This document shows, piece by piece, positions 16,963-24,883 of a stretch of DNA of 64,000 bases (the stretch's first letter is position 1; the number at the start of each line of letters is the position of its first letter). Where the stretch lies: positions 62,001-126,000 of the forward strand of contig NZ_FMVC01000009.1 of NCBI RefSeq assembly GCF_900101855.1, given 5' to 3'. The notes beneath the pieces are model-generated. The model did not search any database and was not told the DNA's origin. It was given only the letters and a program-made list of their open reading frames with translations. Position numbers and translations under genes: made by a program. The stretch is from Flavobacterium anhuiense. Lineage in GTDB: Bacteria; Bacteroidota; Bacteroidia; Flavobacteriales; Flavobacteriaceae.

Positions 16963-17003
16963 AAAAGCGCATTCTTTTGATTATTAAAAGAATGCGCTTT
17001 TTA
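16963..17003 (+). terminator. Terminator following the tRNA remnant
   Basis: The stem AAAAGCGCATTCTTTT / AAAAGAATGCGCTTTT is near perfect and T-tailed. There is no intact + strand gene upstream, so it probably once served the decayed tRNA. A-rich flanks make it potentially bidirectional, and it may also end minus-strand transcripts from 17043 onward. Confidence 0.8.
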
Positions 17004-17042
17004 AATTATTATATTCCTGCAGTTTTCCCACAAACTTACAAT

Positions 17043-17232
17043 TTACTTAGCCTGTTTTTTAGAATTTCTAATGATATAATAAACCGAAAATAAAAAGACA
17101 ATACCGTAAATAACTGCCATTGCTGGATTCTCAAATTTTAAACTCTTAAAATCAAATTGCTTATATAAAGTTACGCCTAAAATGATGGCTACTATCCAAA
17201 AAACATGTTATAGGTTGGTTTTTATTTTCCAT
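17043..17232 (-). pseudogene. Frameshifted small membrane-protein gene
   Basis: From an ATG at 17232 the frame reads MENKNQPITCFL and then hits a stop. Removing one base from the A6 run (+ strand 17198-17203; T6 on the coding strand) joins it to the frame FWIVAIILGVTLYKQFDF, which continues with AMAVIYGIVFLFSVYYII to a stop at 17043. The restored product would be ~62 aa with two transmembrane helices. No start codon precedes the second frame. It is either a real homopolymer frameshift or a sequencing error. Family unknown. Confidence 0.7.
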
Positions 17233-17249
17233 GGTTTTAAGTTTTATAG

Positions 17250-17684
17250 TTAATAATCTTCAAATGATTTGTCATCATCCCATTTCTTTTGGCTTAAATA
17301 TTTTCCGCAGGAATCGTAAAGCTTTATTACTGCCTTTTTGGGATTTCTATTATATTGAAAAATCCATATTTCGTTTTCAATAATTTTAATTCTACAAAAC
17401 TTTTTAGTGTCGCAGGCATCCATTGAACAAATGTATACGGATTTTTTCTTAAAAATTTTATTGCCATTTTCATCAATTACTTGATCAATGATAATGATTT
17501 TTTTATGACGCAACTTCCAAAAAATAAATTTCCGATCTTTCTCTGTTCTTTCTGATTTAAGTGTTGCATTTTTAAGAGAACATTTATGTGTTTTGAAAGT
17601 TACACTTTCATCTTCATTAGGTAATTTATTAGCGTTTGCCGTTTGAAATGAAATGATGCTAAATAAAATTAATATTCTAAGCAT
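17250..17684 (-). CDS. Hypothetical secreted cysteine-containing protein
   Basis: Not recognised. The 144-aa product has a signal peptide (MLRILILFSIISFQTANA) and six cysteines in the mature part (HKCSLKN, VYICSMDACDTKKFC, YDSCGKY), compatible with disulfide bonding in the periplasm. The C-terminus is charged. It lies 10 bases downstream of the lipoprotein gene at 17695-18555 on the same strand and is probably co-transcribed with it. Confidence 0.68.
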   Translation of the reverse strand: MLRILILFSIISFQTANANKLPNEDESVTFKTHKCSLKNATLKSERTEKDRKFIFWKLRHKKIIIIDQVIDENGNKIFKKKSVYICSMDACDTKKFCRIKIIENEIWIFQYNRNPKKAVIKLYDSCGKYLSQKKWDDDKSFEDY

Positions 17685-17694
17685 TAGTTGTAAT

Positions 17695-18555
17695 TTACAA
17701 TTTATCCTGTTCGGCTCTTAATAAATCGAAAATACTCTCGCTCTTAAAGTTCTCCATAAATAAATTAATTAGAGGTACAGTTGGGCTTTTGGGATATTTT
17801 TTCATGAATCGGTTAAATTCTTGAATGTTTTCTGGGTAAATATATTTTTCATCCGTCGCTCTTTCGGCAGTTGGAGTATTGTCTTGACCAACTAAATAAT
17901 CCATTTGGTAATTTTTGTATTCGTCTTTTACAGATGAAATTAATTTTGAATCAGGATATTTGGTCATGAAATTTTCCCAAGAAATTACTCTGTCGCCTAG
18001 ATCTTTAAATGAAATAACAAGTCCCGCATCTGCAGAATAAAGCGTTTTGTTTTCTTCACTTTTCAAGTACAGATACTCTTTGTAATCGCTCGTTACGTAA
18101 TCTTTAAAAATTCTATAGTAAAAATCATGCACAGGCTCTATTTCTACATAACCTTCGCCAATTTCCCAAAACTCTAATTGATGCTTATTAAGTTTTTCAC
18201 CTAAAAGCTTTACAGCTTTTTTATCAGCTTCATCTTCATTGTAAAATTTATCCAATATTCCAGATTCTTTTTCGGCTATCTGTCCCAACAAAGTATTGTT
18301 TTCTTCAATATACTTTTCGTATAGTGCGTTTCCAGCTTCTTTATTGGGTAATGTTTTTAATTTGAGAACAATTTCATTTTTGTTTTTAGAAAATTGCTCT
18401 AATAAATCAGAATTTGATTGTGCAGTTTGTGTAGAACTTTCGACTTTGGTGCTGTCTTTCTTTGTTGTCTCTTTGTTTTGAACGCTTTTATTATCTGTTT
18501 GTTTACATGAAGAAAGTAAAATTACGCAAGTAATTACTGTGAAGAATTTTCTCAT
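17695..18555 (-). CDS. Hypothetical lipoprotein
   Basis: Not recognised by family. The first 20 residues (MRKFFTVITCVILLSSCKQT) are a lipoprotein signal with lipobox LLSSC and Cys17 as the lipidation site. A low-complexity Ser/Thr/Lys linker follows, then a ~230-aa mostly helical domain rich in Tyr, Glu and Lys. It is probably an outer-membrane or periplasm-anchored protein. It is the first gene of a likely two-gene unit with 17250-17684. Confidence 0.75.
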   Translation of the reverse strand: MRKFFTVITCVILLSSCKQTDNKSVQNKETTKKDSTKVESSTQTAQSNSDLLEQFSKNKNEIVLKLKTLPNKEAGNALYEKYIEENNTLLGQIAEKESGILDKFYNEDEADKKAVKLLGEKLNKHQLEFWEIGEGYVEIEPVHDFYYRIFKDYVTSDYKEYLYLKSEENKTLYSADAGLVISFKDLGDRVISWENFMTKYPDSKLISSVKDEYKNYQMDYLVGQDNTPTAERATDEKYIYPENIQEFNRFMKKYPKSPTVPLINLFMENFKSESIFDLLRAEQDKL

Positions 18556-18659
18556 TTTATATGTTGAATTTTTAAACTTTAGAAATGCTTTTTAAATGAA
18601 AAGGACAAAAAAGATAAAATTCTTCCTTGTCCTTTATTTTTTTAGAATTGATTTAGGAT

Positions 18660-19175
18660 TTAAAGAACACTAGAAAGCGGCTTAAATTCGTTCATTCCGC
18701 TAAATTCTTTATACTCTGAATATATTTCAACACCAAGAATTTTCCATTTTCTAGTTCCTCCAATCTGATATTCAAAAGTTTTTTCCCTTTCCGTTTTATT
18801 GATATTAATATAGAGTGTAGACCATTCTGTACCACCTATAAATCCAGTTCTCTGAATTAATGCTGAACGAGCATTTTCACCATCACAAATTATATTCAAT
18901 TGAAATTTTGTGCATAAGTCGTCTTCAAGAGTAATTTTTGAAAGATAAGTATTGCGATTTGAAGATTGTTTTTCGATTTCCCTATTTTCAAATTCAAATT
19001 TTTTATCTTTTTCTTCATTACTTGGCCTTGTGATAAAAGATAAAGCAAAAAAAGAAAAGAGAATGGCAACCGACAAACCCACTTTTGCACGAATCTCAGC
19101 TGCTTTTTTTGCGCAAAAAACAAGAAGTCCTAAAAACAGTATAACGTTTAATATTCCCCAGATTAATTCTAACAT
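18660..19175 (-). CDS. Hypothetical membrane protein (171 aa)
   Basis: Two hydrophobic helices open the protein (LIWGILNVILFLGLLVFCAK and VGLSVAILFSFFALSF), followed by a charged ~120-aa domain with predicted beta character (TEWSTLYININKTE). I cannot name a family. An imperfect hairpin (AAGGACAA / TTGTCCTT) at about 18601-18640 lies just downstream and could be its terminator, although its T tail is better on the + strand. Confidence 0.65.
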   Translation of the reverse strand: MLELIWGILNVILFLGLLVFCAKKAAEIRAKVGLSVAILFSFFALSFITRPSNEEKDKKFEFENREIEKQSSNRNTYLSKITLEDDLCTKFQLNIICDGENARSALIQRTGFIGGTEWSTLYININKTEREKTFEYQIGGTRKWKILGVEIYSEYKEFSGMNEFKPLSSVL

Positions 19176-19282
19176 GATTTTTATTTTTGGTATATCAAAA
19201 GTACATTTTTATTTTAAAAATAAGAGAATACTTATGTTTAATTGTTCGTCAATAATGCAGTATTATTGTGGAAACTAACTGT

Positions 19283-19747
19283 TTATTTCCTAGAAAACAA
19301 ATTCTCAACAACCCAAGCAGGGCCAATTAATAAAAACTGAAGATCTTTTAAGAAAGAAGGCTTTTTGCCTTCAATATTATGTCCGTAAAATTGTCCGATC
19401 CAAGCAATAACAAAAACGCCTATTGAGAATGCCCACAACGGAACAATTTGCCCGATATAATAATTGATAACCAAACAGATTCCGGAAAATACAGCGATTT
19501 TTAGCGCCATAGAAATCGATAATCTGATATAGAAAACCAGAACAAGAAGCAGAACCACGAAAGCCCAGTTTTCAATAATTGGAGCATTTAATTGTAAAGT
19601 ATTTGCGATAATCGTGCTCGGAATACTCATAAGTAAACCTACGATAGAAAAGAAAATGGCAGGTACGCAAATGTAATGTATCGCTTTGTTGGTTGGGTTC
19701 TGATGACTTACGGCATATTCTGCAAACCATTGGTCTAATGTTCTCAT
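19283..19747 (-). CDS. DUF962 / Mpo1-like membrane protein
   Basis: A 154-aa protein with four transmembrane segments and the family's N-terminal signature WFAEYAVSHQNPTNKAIHYICVP-type helix, with His in SHQNP and IHY. The DUF962 family includes yeast Mpo1, an Fe(II)-dependent dioxygenase that degrades 2-hydroxy fatty acids via histidine ligands. Here the conserved histidines (SHQ, HY, GHN) are visible. By analogy it may act on fatty acids in the membrane, but this is inferred. It is followed 45 bases upstream by the TMEM143-like gene on the same strand. Confidence 0.85.
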   Translation of the reverse strand: MRTLDQWFAEYAVSHQNPTNKAIHYICVPAIFFSIVGLLMSIPSTIIANTLQLNAPIIENWAFVVLLLVLVFYIRLSISMALKIAVFSGICLVINYYIGQIVPLWAFSIGVFVIAWIGQFYGHNIEGKKPSFLKDLQFLLIGPAWVVENLFSRK

Positions 19748-19792
19748 TTTTGTGGTTTTAAGGTTAGATGCGTAAATCTAATGAAATTTCTT

Positions 19793-21040
19793 TTAGGTTG
19801 TTTGAGAATCAACTTTCTGGTTGTACTGAAAAACATTATCCCAAAGTTCATCAATTGCAATAAGCGCTTCATTAATCGGAATCACATTCCATTTTCCATT
19901 AGTTTCTATTCCGAGACCAATGCTTTTTAATTTTAATAAAGCGTCGTTTACGTCAAAATCCAAATCAGTATTTAGTTTGGTTTTAAACCAAGATTCAATT
20001 TGATGGTCCAGTTCTTCGGCCGTTAAAGAATCTTCGCTTTCGTGTAAAAATGTATAAGCTAGAATTGTTTCTTTTAAAGCTTCTTCTTCCGAAGAATTTA
20101 ATAAAGAATAAAACGCACCGCTATTGTTCCCGACATTTTTGAAATACAAACTGTCAGAAAGTGTTTTAGAATACCTGATTTTCTTATTTATGAAGTTGTT
20201 GTATTGACGGAAACAATAGGCTCCTAAAATCCCAAGAGCAATTAAACCTTGATTTAAAGAGGTTTTACTGTTTAACAAATCGATGGTTTCGCCAGTCTGA
20301 TAAGCATCATACATGTTAATCAAAGCAGGAATTACCTTGGCGCTTAATAACGAAAGTCCACCAAAAACACCTGGAACCCAAAGCAGCAATTTGTCCTTAA
20401 GAGACATTTTCGGAATGGCATTCGGGAAAATGGTTTCAAGATCATTTTTAGGAACACGTTTAAAGATTTTCAATGCAATAGACCCTGGATCGATTGGCAT
20501 TTTGCCTAATTTGACTTTCTTTTTCTTGAAGTAATCTGCTTCGCTGTAATTGAGGTAAATCAGCACTCGGTCATAATATTCAATTTCGACTTCTTTGGTC
20601 CAGAAAAAGTATTTTTTGACTTTTTCTTTCGCCTTGTGATGCCCACGCGCATAAAGTTCGAAATCTTTAAAAGCATTAAAATCGATAGAAAGATTCAGTC
20701 CAATCAAATCAGATTCATGAAAGGCGTCGTTTAAAGCTTCCTGATTAATTCTGTAGTAATTGCCGCGTTCGAGAACTTTTAAGAGGGTTTCTTTAAAAAC
20801 GGGAAAACTGCTTTTATTGATGAACTGTTCGCGTTCCTTTTCGCTTAAATCTGGATCGTAGAGTGCATAATGCTGTTTTAGATTTCGGTTAAGATTAAAA
20901 GATTCGTAATGGTAATAGTGTTCGATAATTTCGAACAGCTTCTTAAAATCATCAACCTTTTGCGGATTTTCAGCAAAAGCAGCAATTTGCTGTTCCAGTA
21001 AAAATTCTTTATTAAACGGAATATAATGTTCTCTAGTCAT
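19793..21040 (-). CDS. TMEM143/DUF3754 family membrane protein
   Basis: A 415-aa protein resembling the DUF3754 family that includes mitochondrial TMEM143. A soluble N-terminal half (REHYIPFNKEFLLEQQI at the start, CX-free, rich in Tyr/Phe) contains RVLIYLNYSEADYF. Two hydrophobic helices follow around residues 215-285 (LLLWVPGVFGGLSLLSAKVI and QGLIALGILGAYCF), then a helical C-terminal domain. Function is unknown in any organism. A candidate promoter (TATTTTTG on the minus strand, 21072-21079) lies 31 bases upstream of the start. Confidence 0.8.
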   Translation of the reverse strand: MTREHYIPFNKEFLLEQQIAAFAENPQKVDDFKKLFEIIEHYYHYESFNLNRNLKQHYALYDPDLSEKEREQFINKSSFPVFKETLLKVLERGNYYRINQEALNDAFHESDLIGLNLSIDFNAFKDFELYARGHHKAKEKVKKYFFWTKEVEIEYYDRVLIYLNYSEADYFKKKKVKLGKMPIDPGSIALKIFKRVPKNDLETIFPNAIPKMSLKDKLLLWVPGVFGGLSLLSAKVIPALINMYDAYQTGETIDLLNSKTSLNQGLIALGILGAYCFRQYNNFINKKIRYSKTLSDSLYFKNVGNNSGAFYSLLNSSEEEALKETILAYTFLHESEDSLTAEELDHQIESWFKTKLNTDLDFDVNDALLKLKSIGLGIETNGKWNVIPINEALIAIDELWDNVFQYNQKVDSQTT

Positions 21041-21071
21041 GCGGACTTAATTTCGTGGCTTTTACAGAACG

Positions 21072-21079
21072 CAAAAATA
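21072..21079 (-). promoter_or_regulatory. Candidate Bacteroidota -7 element for the TMEM143-like gene
   Basis: The minus strand reads TATTTTTG, matching the TAnnTTTG consensus of the major sigma factor in this phylum. No clear -33 TTTG was found at the right distance. Confidence 0.4.
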
Positions 21080-21140
21080 AGGCTTTTTTCTTAGGTGCAA
21101 AGATGCAGAGGTATAAAGCAACAGAGGTTTCTAAGAGTGA

Positions 21141-21545
21141 TGTTTTTTACCACAAAGAGCGCTAAGAATTTTTAATGCGAGACTTAATAAAACCGCAAAG
21201 TTCGCAAAGCTTTGTGGCAACATAGTTTTCCCGCAGATTCTGCAGATTAGGCAGATAAAACAAAATCTCTTAGATCTGCTAAATCTGCGAGAGAAAAACT
21301 TAGCGAACTTGCGTGACCCTTTGCGCTCTTTGCGGTTAATTTTTTTTAACGCAAAGTACGCTAAGAATTTTTAATGCGAGACTTAATAAAACCGCAAAGT
21401 TCGCAAAGCTTTGTGGCAACATAGTTTTTCCGCAGATTCTGCAGATTAGGCAGATAAAACAAAATCTCTTAGATCTGCTAAATCTGCGAGAGAAAAACTT
21501 TGCGAACTTTGCGTAATCCTTTGCGCTCTTTGCGTTAAAAAACAT
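21141..21545. repeat. Tandemly duplicated 199-bp palindromic repeat unit
   Basis: A unit starting GCTAAGAATTTTTAATGCGA at 21161 recurs at 21360, a period of 199 bases. It is almost identical over ~150 bases (for example TTTTCCCG versus TTTTTCCG is one of few differences). Each unit contains inverted words such as CCGCAAAGTTCGCAAAG with CTTTGCGAACTTTGCG, and AATCTGCGAGAG with CTCTTAGATCTGC. It is part of the intergenic REP-like family also seen at 54561-54692. The 93-aa frame across it is spurious. Confidence 0.85.
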
Positions 21546-21774
21546 CACGTTTAAGAACAAAAAAAAGTGAAATTTCCAATCGGTACCAGCGATTTGAAAT
21601 CCCACTTTCTGTTCCAAAAAAAAAGTGACAAAAAATTAAAAAGCTCTCTATTAGAAAACCTGTCTAACTAAAAATTATTCGATACAATATTAGGATAAAA
21701 TAATAGGGTGGCTATAGGTGTTTTTACCTGTTTTTGTAAACGGTCAAAGATTTTGAGTAGTTGTGGTGCAAAGA

Positions 21775-22239
21775 TTATTGTAATACCGTTTTTTTGAGTT
21801 CGATTACACCTTGAATATATTTTATTAATTCTTCTTTGGTTACAGCAAAAGGAGCTTTTTCTGCCTCGAATTCTAAGTACAAATTAGCAATGTTTTCTGC
21901 ATCGAGATTTTGAGTATGGTAATGATGCTCTGCGTATTGTATAAGATGATCTACAAAAAGTTCGCGTTGTTTTCCTTTTTCGATTGTTTCAAGATCGCCT
22001 TCTTTTATTTTTTCTATTACAGATTCGGGTAAATCGATTGTGAGGTACATGCAATCTACGGCAACTTTAGAAAGCATTTCTTTGCGGACCCTTCCCGTTG
22101 CATCGCAATAGGCGCATGGTGCAGGAACCCATTTCAATTGTCGGTTTAAACGGCGGATATCATCCCAATCAACAAATCTTTTTCCAAGACATCTCGGACA
22201 TTTTATATCTGATCTTCTAAAAAAATTAAAAATGTTCAT
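21775..22239 (-). CDS. Hypothetical zinc-ribbon protein
   Basis: A 154-aa soluble protein with two CxxC pairs at residues 14-17 (KCPRCLGKR) and 42-45 (PCAYCDATGR). The spacing and the CxxCxGxx style recall half of a DnaJ-type zinc-finger domain and suggest one bound zinc ion. The remaining ~100 residues are helical (PESVIEKIKEGD and later AKEELIKYIQG-like helices). No family name can be assigned with confidence. It may act as a protein- or nucleic-acid-binding accessory factor, but this is only inferred from the ribbon. Confidence 0.7.
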   Translation of the reverse strand: MNIFNFFRRSDIKCPRCLGKRFVDWDDIRRLNRQLKWVPAPCAYCDATGRVRKEMLSKVAVDCMYLTIDLPESVIEKIKEGDLETIEKGKQRELFVDHLIQYAEHHYHTQNLDAENIANLYLEFEAEKAPFAVTKEELIKYIQGVIELKKTVLQ

Positions 22240-22571
22240 TGGTTCGTAAGTAGCTTAGTGGTTTGGTTGGCGCGAATTTAAAGAATTAAGTAAGAAAAGT
22301 TTCTTAGTTTGATATTTTTTTTAAGAAAATAATTCACAAAATCAAGAATTAAAGCAATTGTTGTAAGTTTTAAAACAGATAAAAATAATCATTGCCGAAA
22401 TTTGAAATCCCAATAATTGCTTGCGTTGCGAGATTTTGGTGTTGTAGTGAATTTAGTGCAAAAACGAAGTGGTGAAGCTTTTTTAGTTGTGCGAAAAATG
22501 ATACTTTTGTTGGATAGAAAGGTATTGTATTGAAATAAAAAACTTTGAAGAATTTTAAATATCTTTGAATT

Positions 22572-22994
22572 ATGAGCACAGCAACAAAACCAAAACATAT
22601 TGGCAGAAATATCAGCCGAATTAGAGAGTTTAGAGGTATGAAACAAGAAGCGTTAGCAATTGCCCTTGGCATGAGCCAGCAATATGTTTCTACTCTTGAA
22701 GGAAGCGAAACCATTGACGACGAAAGACTAAATAAAATTGCTGAAGCTTTAGGCGTTTCTGTAGAGGCTATTAAAAGTTTTAGTGACGAAGGAGTCATTA
22801 ATTATTTTAATACTTTTAATGAAACTGATTTTAGTAATAGCCAAGGTGCATTCGGTCATCATGATCAATATACTTTTAATCCAATCGAAAAGCTTATTGA
22901 AGCTTATGATGAAAATAAGAAACTTTATGAGCGTTTATTAGAATCGGAAAAAGAGAAGATTTCTTATTTGGAAAAGTTGCTTAAAGAGAAATAG
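22572..22994 (+). CDS. XRE-family HTH transcriptional regulator
   Basis: A 140-aa regulator with a Cro/CI helix-turn-helix at about residues 10-66 (NISRIREFRGMKQEALAIAL then MSQQYVSTLEGSE). A Phe/Asn-rich linker and a C-terminal coiled-coil (LYERLLESEKEKISYLEKLL) suitable for dimerisation follow. TATCTTTG at 22560-22567, right before the start, resembles a -7 box, which would make the mRNA nearly leaderless. It is monocistronic, with a strong terminator 27 bases downstream. Target genes are unknown. Confidence 0.88.
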   Translation: MSTATKPKHIGRNISRIREFRGMKQEALAIALGMSQQYVSTLEGSETIDDERLNKIAEALGVSVEAIKSFSDEGVINYFNTFNETDFSNSQGAFGHHDQYTFNPIEKLIEAYDENKKLYERLLESEKEKISYLEKLLKEK

Positions 22995-23020
22995 GATTTT
23001 ATAAAATATTATATAAATGG

Positions 23021-23056
23021 AAAAAGAGACTTTTGTGAAGAAGTCTCTTTTTTTGT
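23021..23056 (+). terminator. Terminator after the XRE regulator
   Basis: The stem AAAAAGAGACTT / AAGTCTCTTTTT has a short loop and is followed by more Ts. The A-rich left side makes it usable from the minus strand for the next gene too. Confidence 0.85.
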
Positions 23057-23098
23057 TTTTATATTTTTACCCAATATTGCTCTCGCTATTAAGGAAAA

Positions 23099-24001
23099 TT
23101 AATCTCTTAATTTAAAATTAACTCCAAAGCTTAGACCACTTCCATAAGTTAACAGCCCTAATGGAGGTTCGGGAACAAAAGATTTTTCAAACCATGGGAT
23201 TTCAGGAATATATTTTGACGCATCAAATATTTCCATAGGTTTAATTTTTTTATTAACGAGTGGAGCTAATGATATTGTTATTTTAAAGCCAAGGATATAT
23301 TTTACTATTTTTAAACTTGTAAAATATGGTTCCGCAAAGTATTTAAGATTGTCTACTTTAAATTTTATATCTAAATCGGTATTTGGCATTTTAAAATTAT
23401 CAGAAAATGAAATTCTTCCTCCTTTACCAAATATTTCGTATTTAACGGTGATTTTATAATCAATCTTAAGATAAACATCATTTACCTTAATTGGATTTGA
23501 AATTATTATTACAGGTCTTTTCTCTACTGTAACTAGAAATTTATCTAGCGTTACAGATTTAATTTTTAAAATTTTCTTTGCCTGTTTCTTTAACCAATTA
23601 CTTGCTTTTTTTGCATATTTTTTAATTCTACCCCAAAGACTTTTTTGCTGCTCAAATGAATAATCACTTGAAAAACTTTCATCAGTAGGATCACGTTCTG
23701 TTGGATTAGCAGCTAAAAAGGCATCTATGGCTATTTTTGCTATTTCGTACAACTCTTCATCTTCTTGTATTTCCTCAGTAATTGTTTCATCCCTGTTCTC
23801 AGCATATTCAAGTGATTTTAGTGAGGCTTCAAATAAATCAGAAGCTAAAGATTCTTCAGAATCAATTTCAGTTTCTTCCCATGCTCCGGGATTAAAATAC
23901 CTTGGGTTTAAAACATCTATTTTTAATGGAATTGTAAGACTTGCTACTAGCTTGTTTGCTAATTGTTGGTCTAGACTAAAAAAAATGTCATTTTGATTCA
24001 T
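23099..24001 (-). CDS. Hypothetical protein of unknown family (300 aa)
   Basis: Not recognised. I chose the ATG at 24001 (MNQNDIFFSLDQQ) over an in-frame TTG six bases upstream. There is no signal peptide. Residues ~55-130 are acidic (repeated Glu/Asp). A basic helix (GRIKKYAKKASNWLKKQAKK) follows around residue 130, and the C-terminal half looks beta-rich and ends in GLSFGVNFKLRD, a pattern reminiscent of a lipid- or membrane-interacting beta structure. It stands alone between convergent and divergent neighbours. The acidic-then-basic layout is odd. Confidence 0.65.
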   Translation of the reverse strand: MNQNDIFFSLDQQLANKLVASLTIPLKIDVLNPRYFNPGAWEETEIDSEESLASDLFEASLKSLEYAENRDETITEEIQEDEELYEIAKIAIDAFLAANPTERDPTDESFSSDYSFEQQKSLWGRIKKYAKKASNWLKKQAKKILKIKSVTLDKFLVTVEKRPVIIISNPIKVNDVYLKIDYKITVKYEIFGKGGRISFSDNFKMPNTDLDIKFKVDNLKYFAEPYFTSLKIVKYILGFKITISLAPLVNKKIKPMEIFDASKYIPEIPWFEKSFVPEPPLGLLTYGSGLSFGVNFKLRD

Positions 24002-24169
24002 AAACAATATATTTAAAAATAACCTACTCTATAAAGTTTTCGGCATCCCTTTTTTAAAATAGAAATATATTGTTACAAGATTAATGAAATTTTGAAAGTT
24101 AGCGTTAAGTATTTGTACGGGTTTTTATTGTTAAATATTTTGTAATTATTTGGTTTTAAGTGTTTTAGT

Positions 24170-24883
24170 TTATCTCTTTAAAAAAACATTTAAAAGAATC
24201 TGATACTTCCTTCCCACAGGAATAGTATCGCCATTAGACATTGTGAGATTTTTGGTCGTAACAGCAGAAATTTTAGTTGTATTTACAATAAAAGATCGGT
24301 GAACTTGAACAAAATGTGCACAGTCAATTTCGGCACTTATGCTCGCGAGCGAACCGTAAATGACAATTGGAGATTTTAATTTGCAGTTGTACAATTTCAT
24401 ATAATTGCCTAGACTTTCGATATATAAAATATCAGAAAGAGGCGTTTCAATTACTTGTCCGTTAGAGCGGTAAGAAAGTACTTTTTCGTCGTCGTTGTTT
24501 TCTTTTTTAAGATTATTTCCCGAATGATAGGTTTTGGCTTTTTCTATTGCTTTTGAGAATTTATCAAACGAAATGGGTTTCATCAAATAATCAATCGCAT
24601 CGTTTTGGTAAGCCGAAAGCGCAAAATCAGAATAAGCCGTTGTCACAATCGTAATTGGGCGTTTGGGTTGGAGTTCCATCAATTCTACACCAGAAATTAC
24701 AGGCATATTAATGTCAAGAAAAATAATATCGTATTGGTTTTCGTTGAGCAGTTTTATGGCTTCCATACCATTAAAAGCGCTTCCGTAATGTTCCAGTTCG
24801 TCAAATTTGGAGATGTGCGAAATCAAGGCTTTGTGGGCCGGCGATTCGTCATCAACTATTAGACAGCGGTAGGTAAGTGCCAT
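24170..24883 (-). CDS. LytTR-family response regulator
   Basis: A 237-aa response regulator. The receiver domain (residues 5-120) has the acidic pair in LIVDDE, phospho-acceptor Asp in IIFLDINMPVISG (about 55), Thr in TTAYSDFA and Lys in YLMKPISF. The C-terminal LytTR DNA-binding domain (about 140-237) carries ILYIESLGNYMKLY and HFVQVHRSFIVN. LytTR proteins bind paired direct repeats about two helical turns apart, and such a pair exists upstream of the partner kinase gene (25915-25950). The start overlaps the kinase 3' end by 25 bases, so they are translationally coupled. Confidence 0.94.
   Translation of the reverse strand: MALTYRCLIVDDESPAHKALISHISKFDELEHYGSAFNGMEAIKLLNENQYDIIFLDINMPVISGVELMELQPKRPITIVTTAYSDFALSAYQNDAIDYLMKPISFDKFSKAIEKAKTYHSGNNLKKENNDDEKVLSYRSNGQVIETPLSDILYIESLGNYMKLYNCKLKSPIVIYGSLASISAEIDCAHFVQVHRSFIVNTTKISAVTTKNLTMSNGDTIPVGRKYQILLNVFLKR

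Noticed and set aside
14983..19250. Active prophage or integrative element
   Set aside because: No integrase, recombinase, structural or replication gene is visible; at most a decayed or cassette-like island.
21141..21545. CRISPR array
   Set aside because: Only two long units of 199 bases, nearly identical throughout with no unique spacers, and no cas genes nearby.
21336..21617. 93-aa minus-strand open frame
   Set aside because: It lies across the second copy of the tandem intergenic repeat. Its residues are translations of repeat words (AKFAKFFSRRF, ICLICRICG) and it has no independent support.
22370..22798. 142-aa minus-strand open frame overlapping the XRE gene
   Set aside because: It covers the DNA-binding domain of a convincing HTH gene on the other strand and has no protein-like features of its own.
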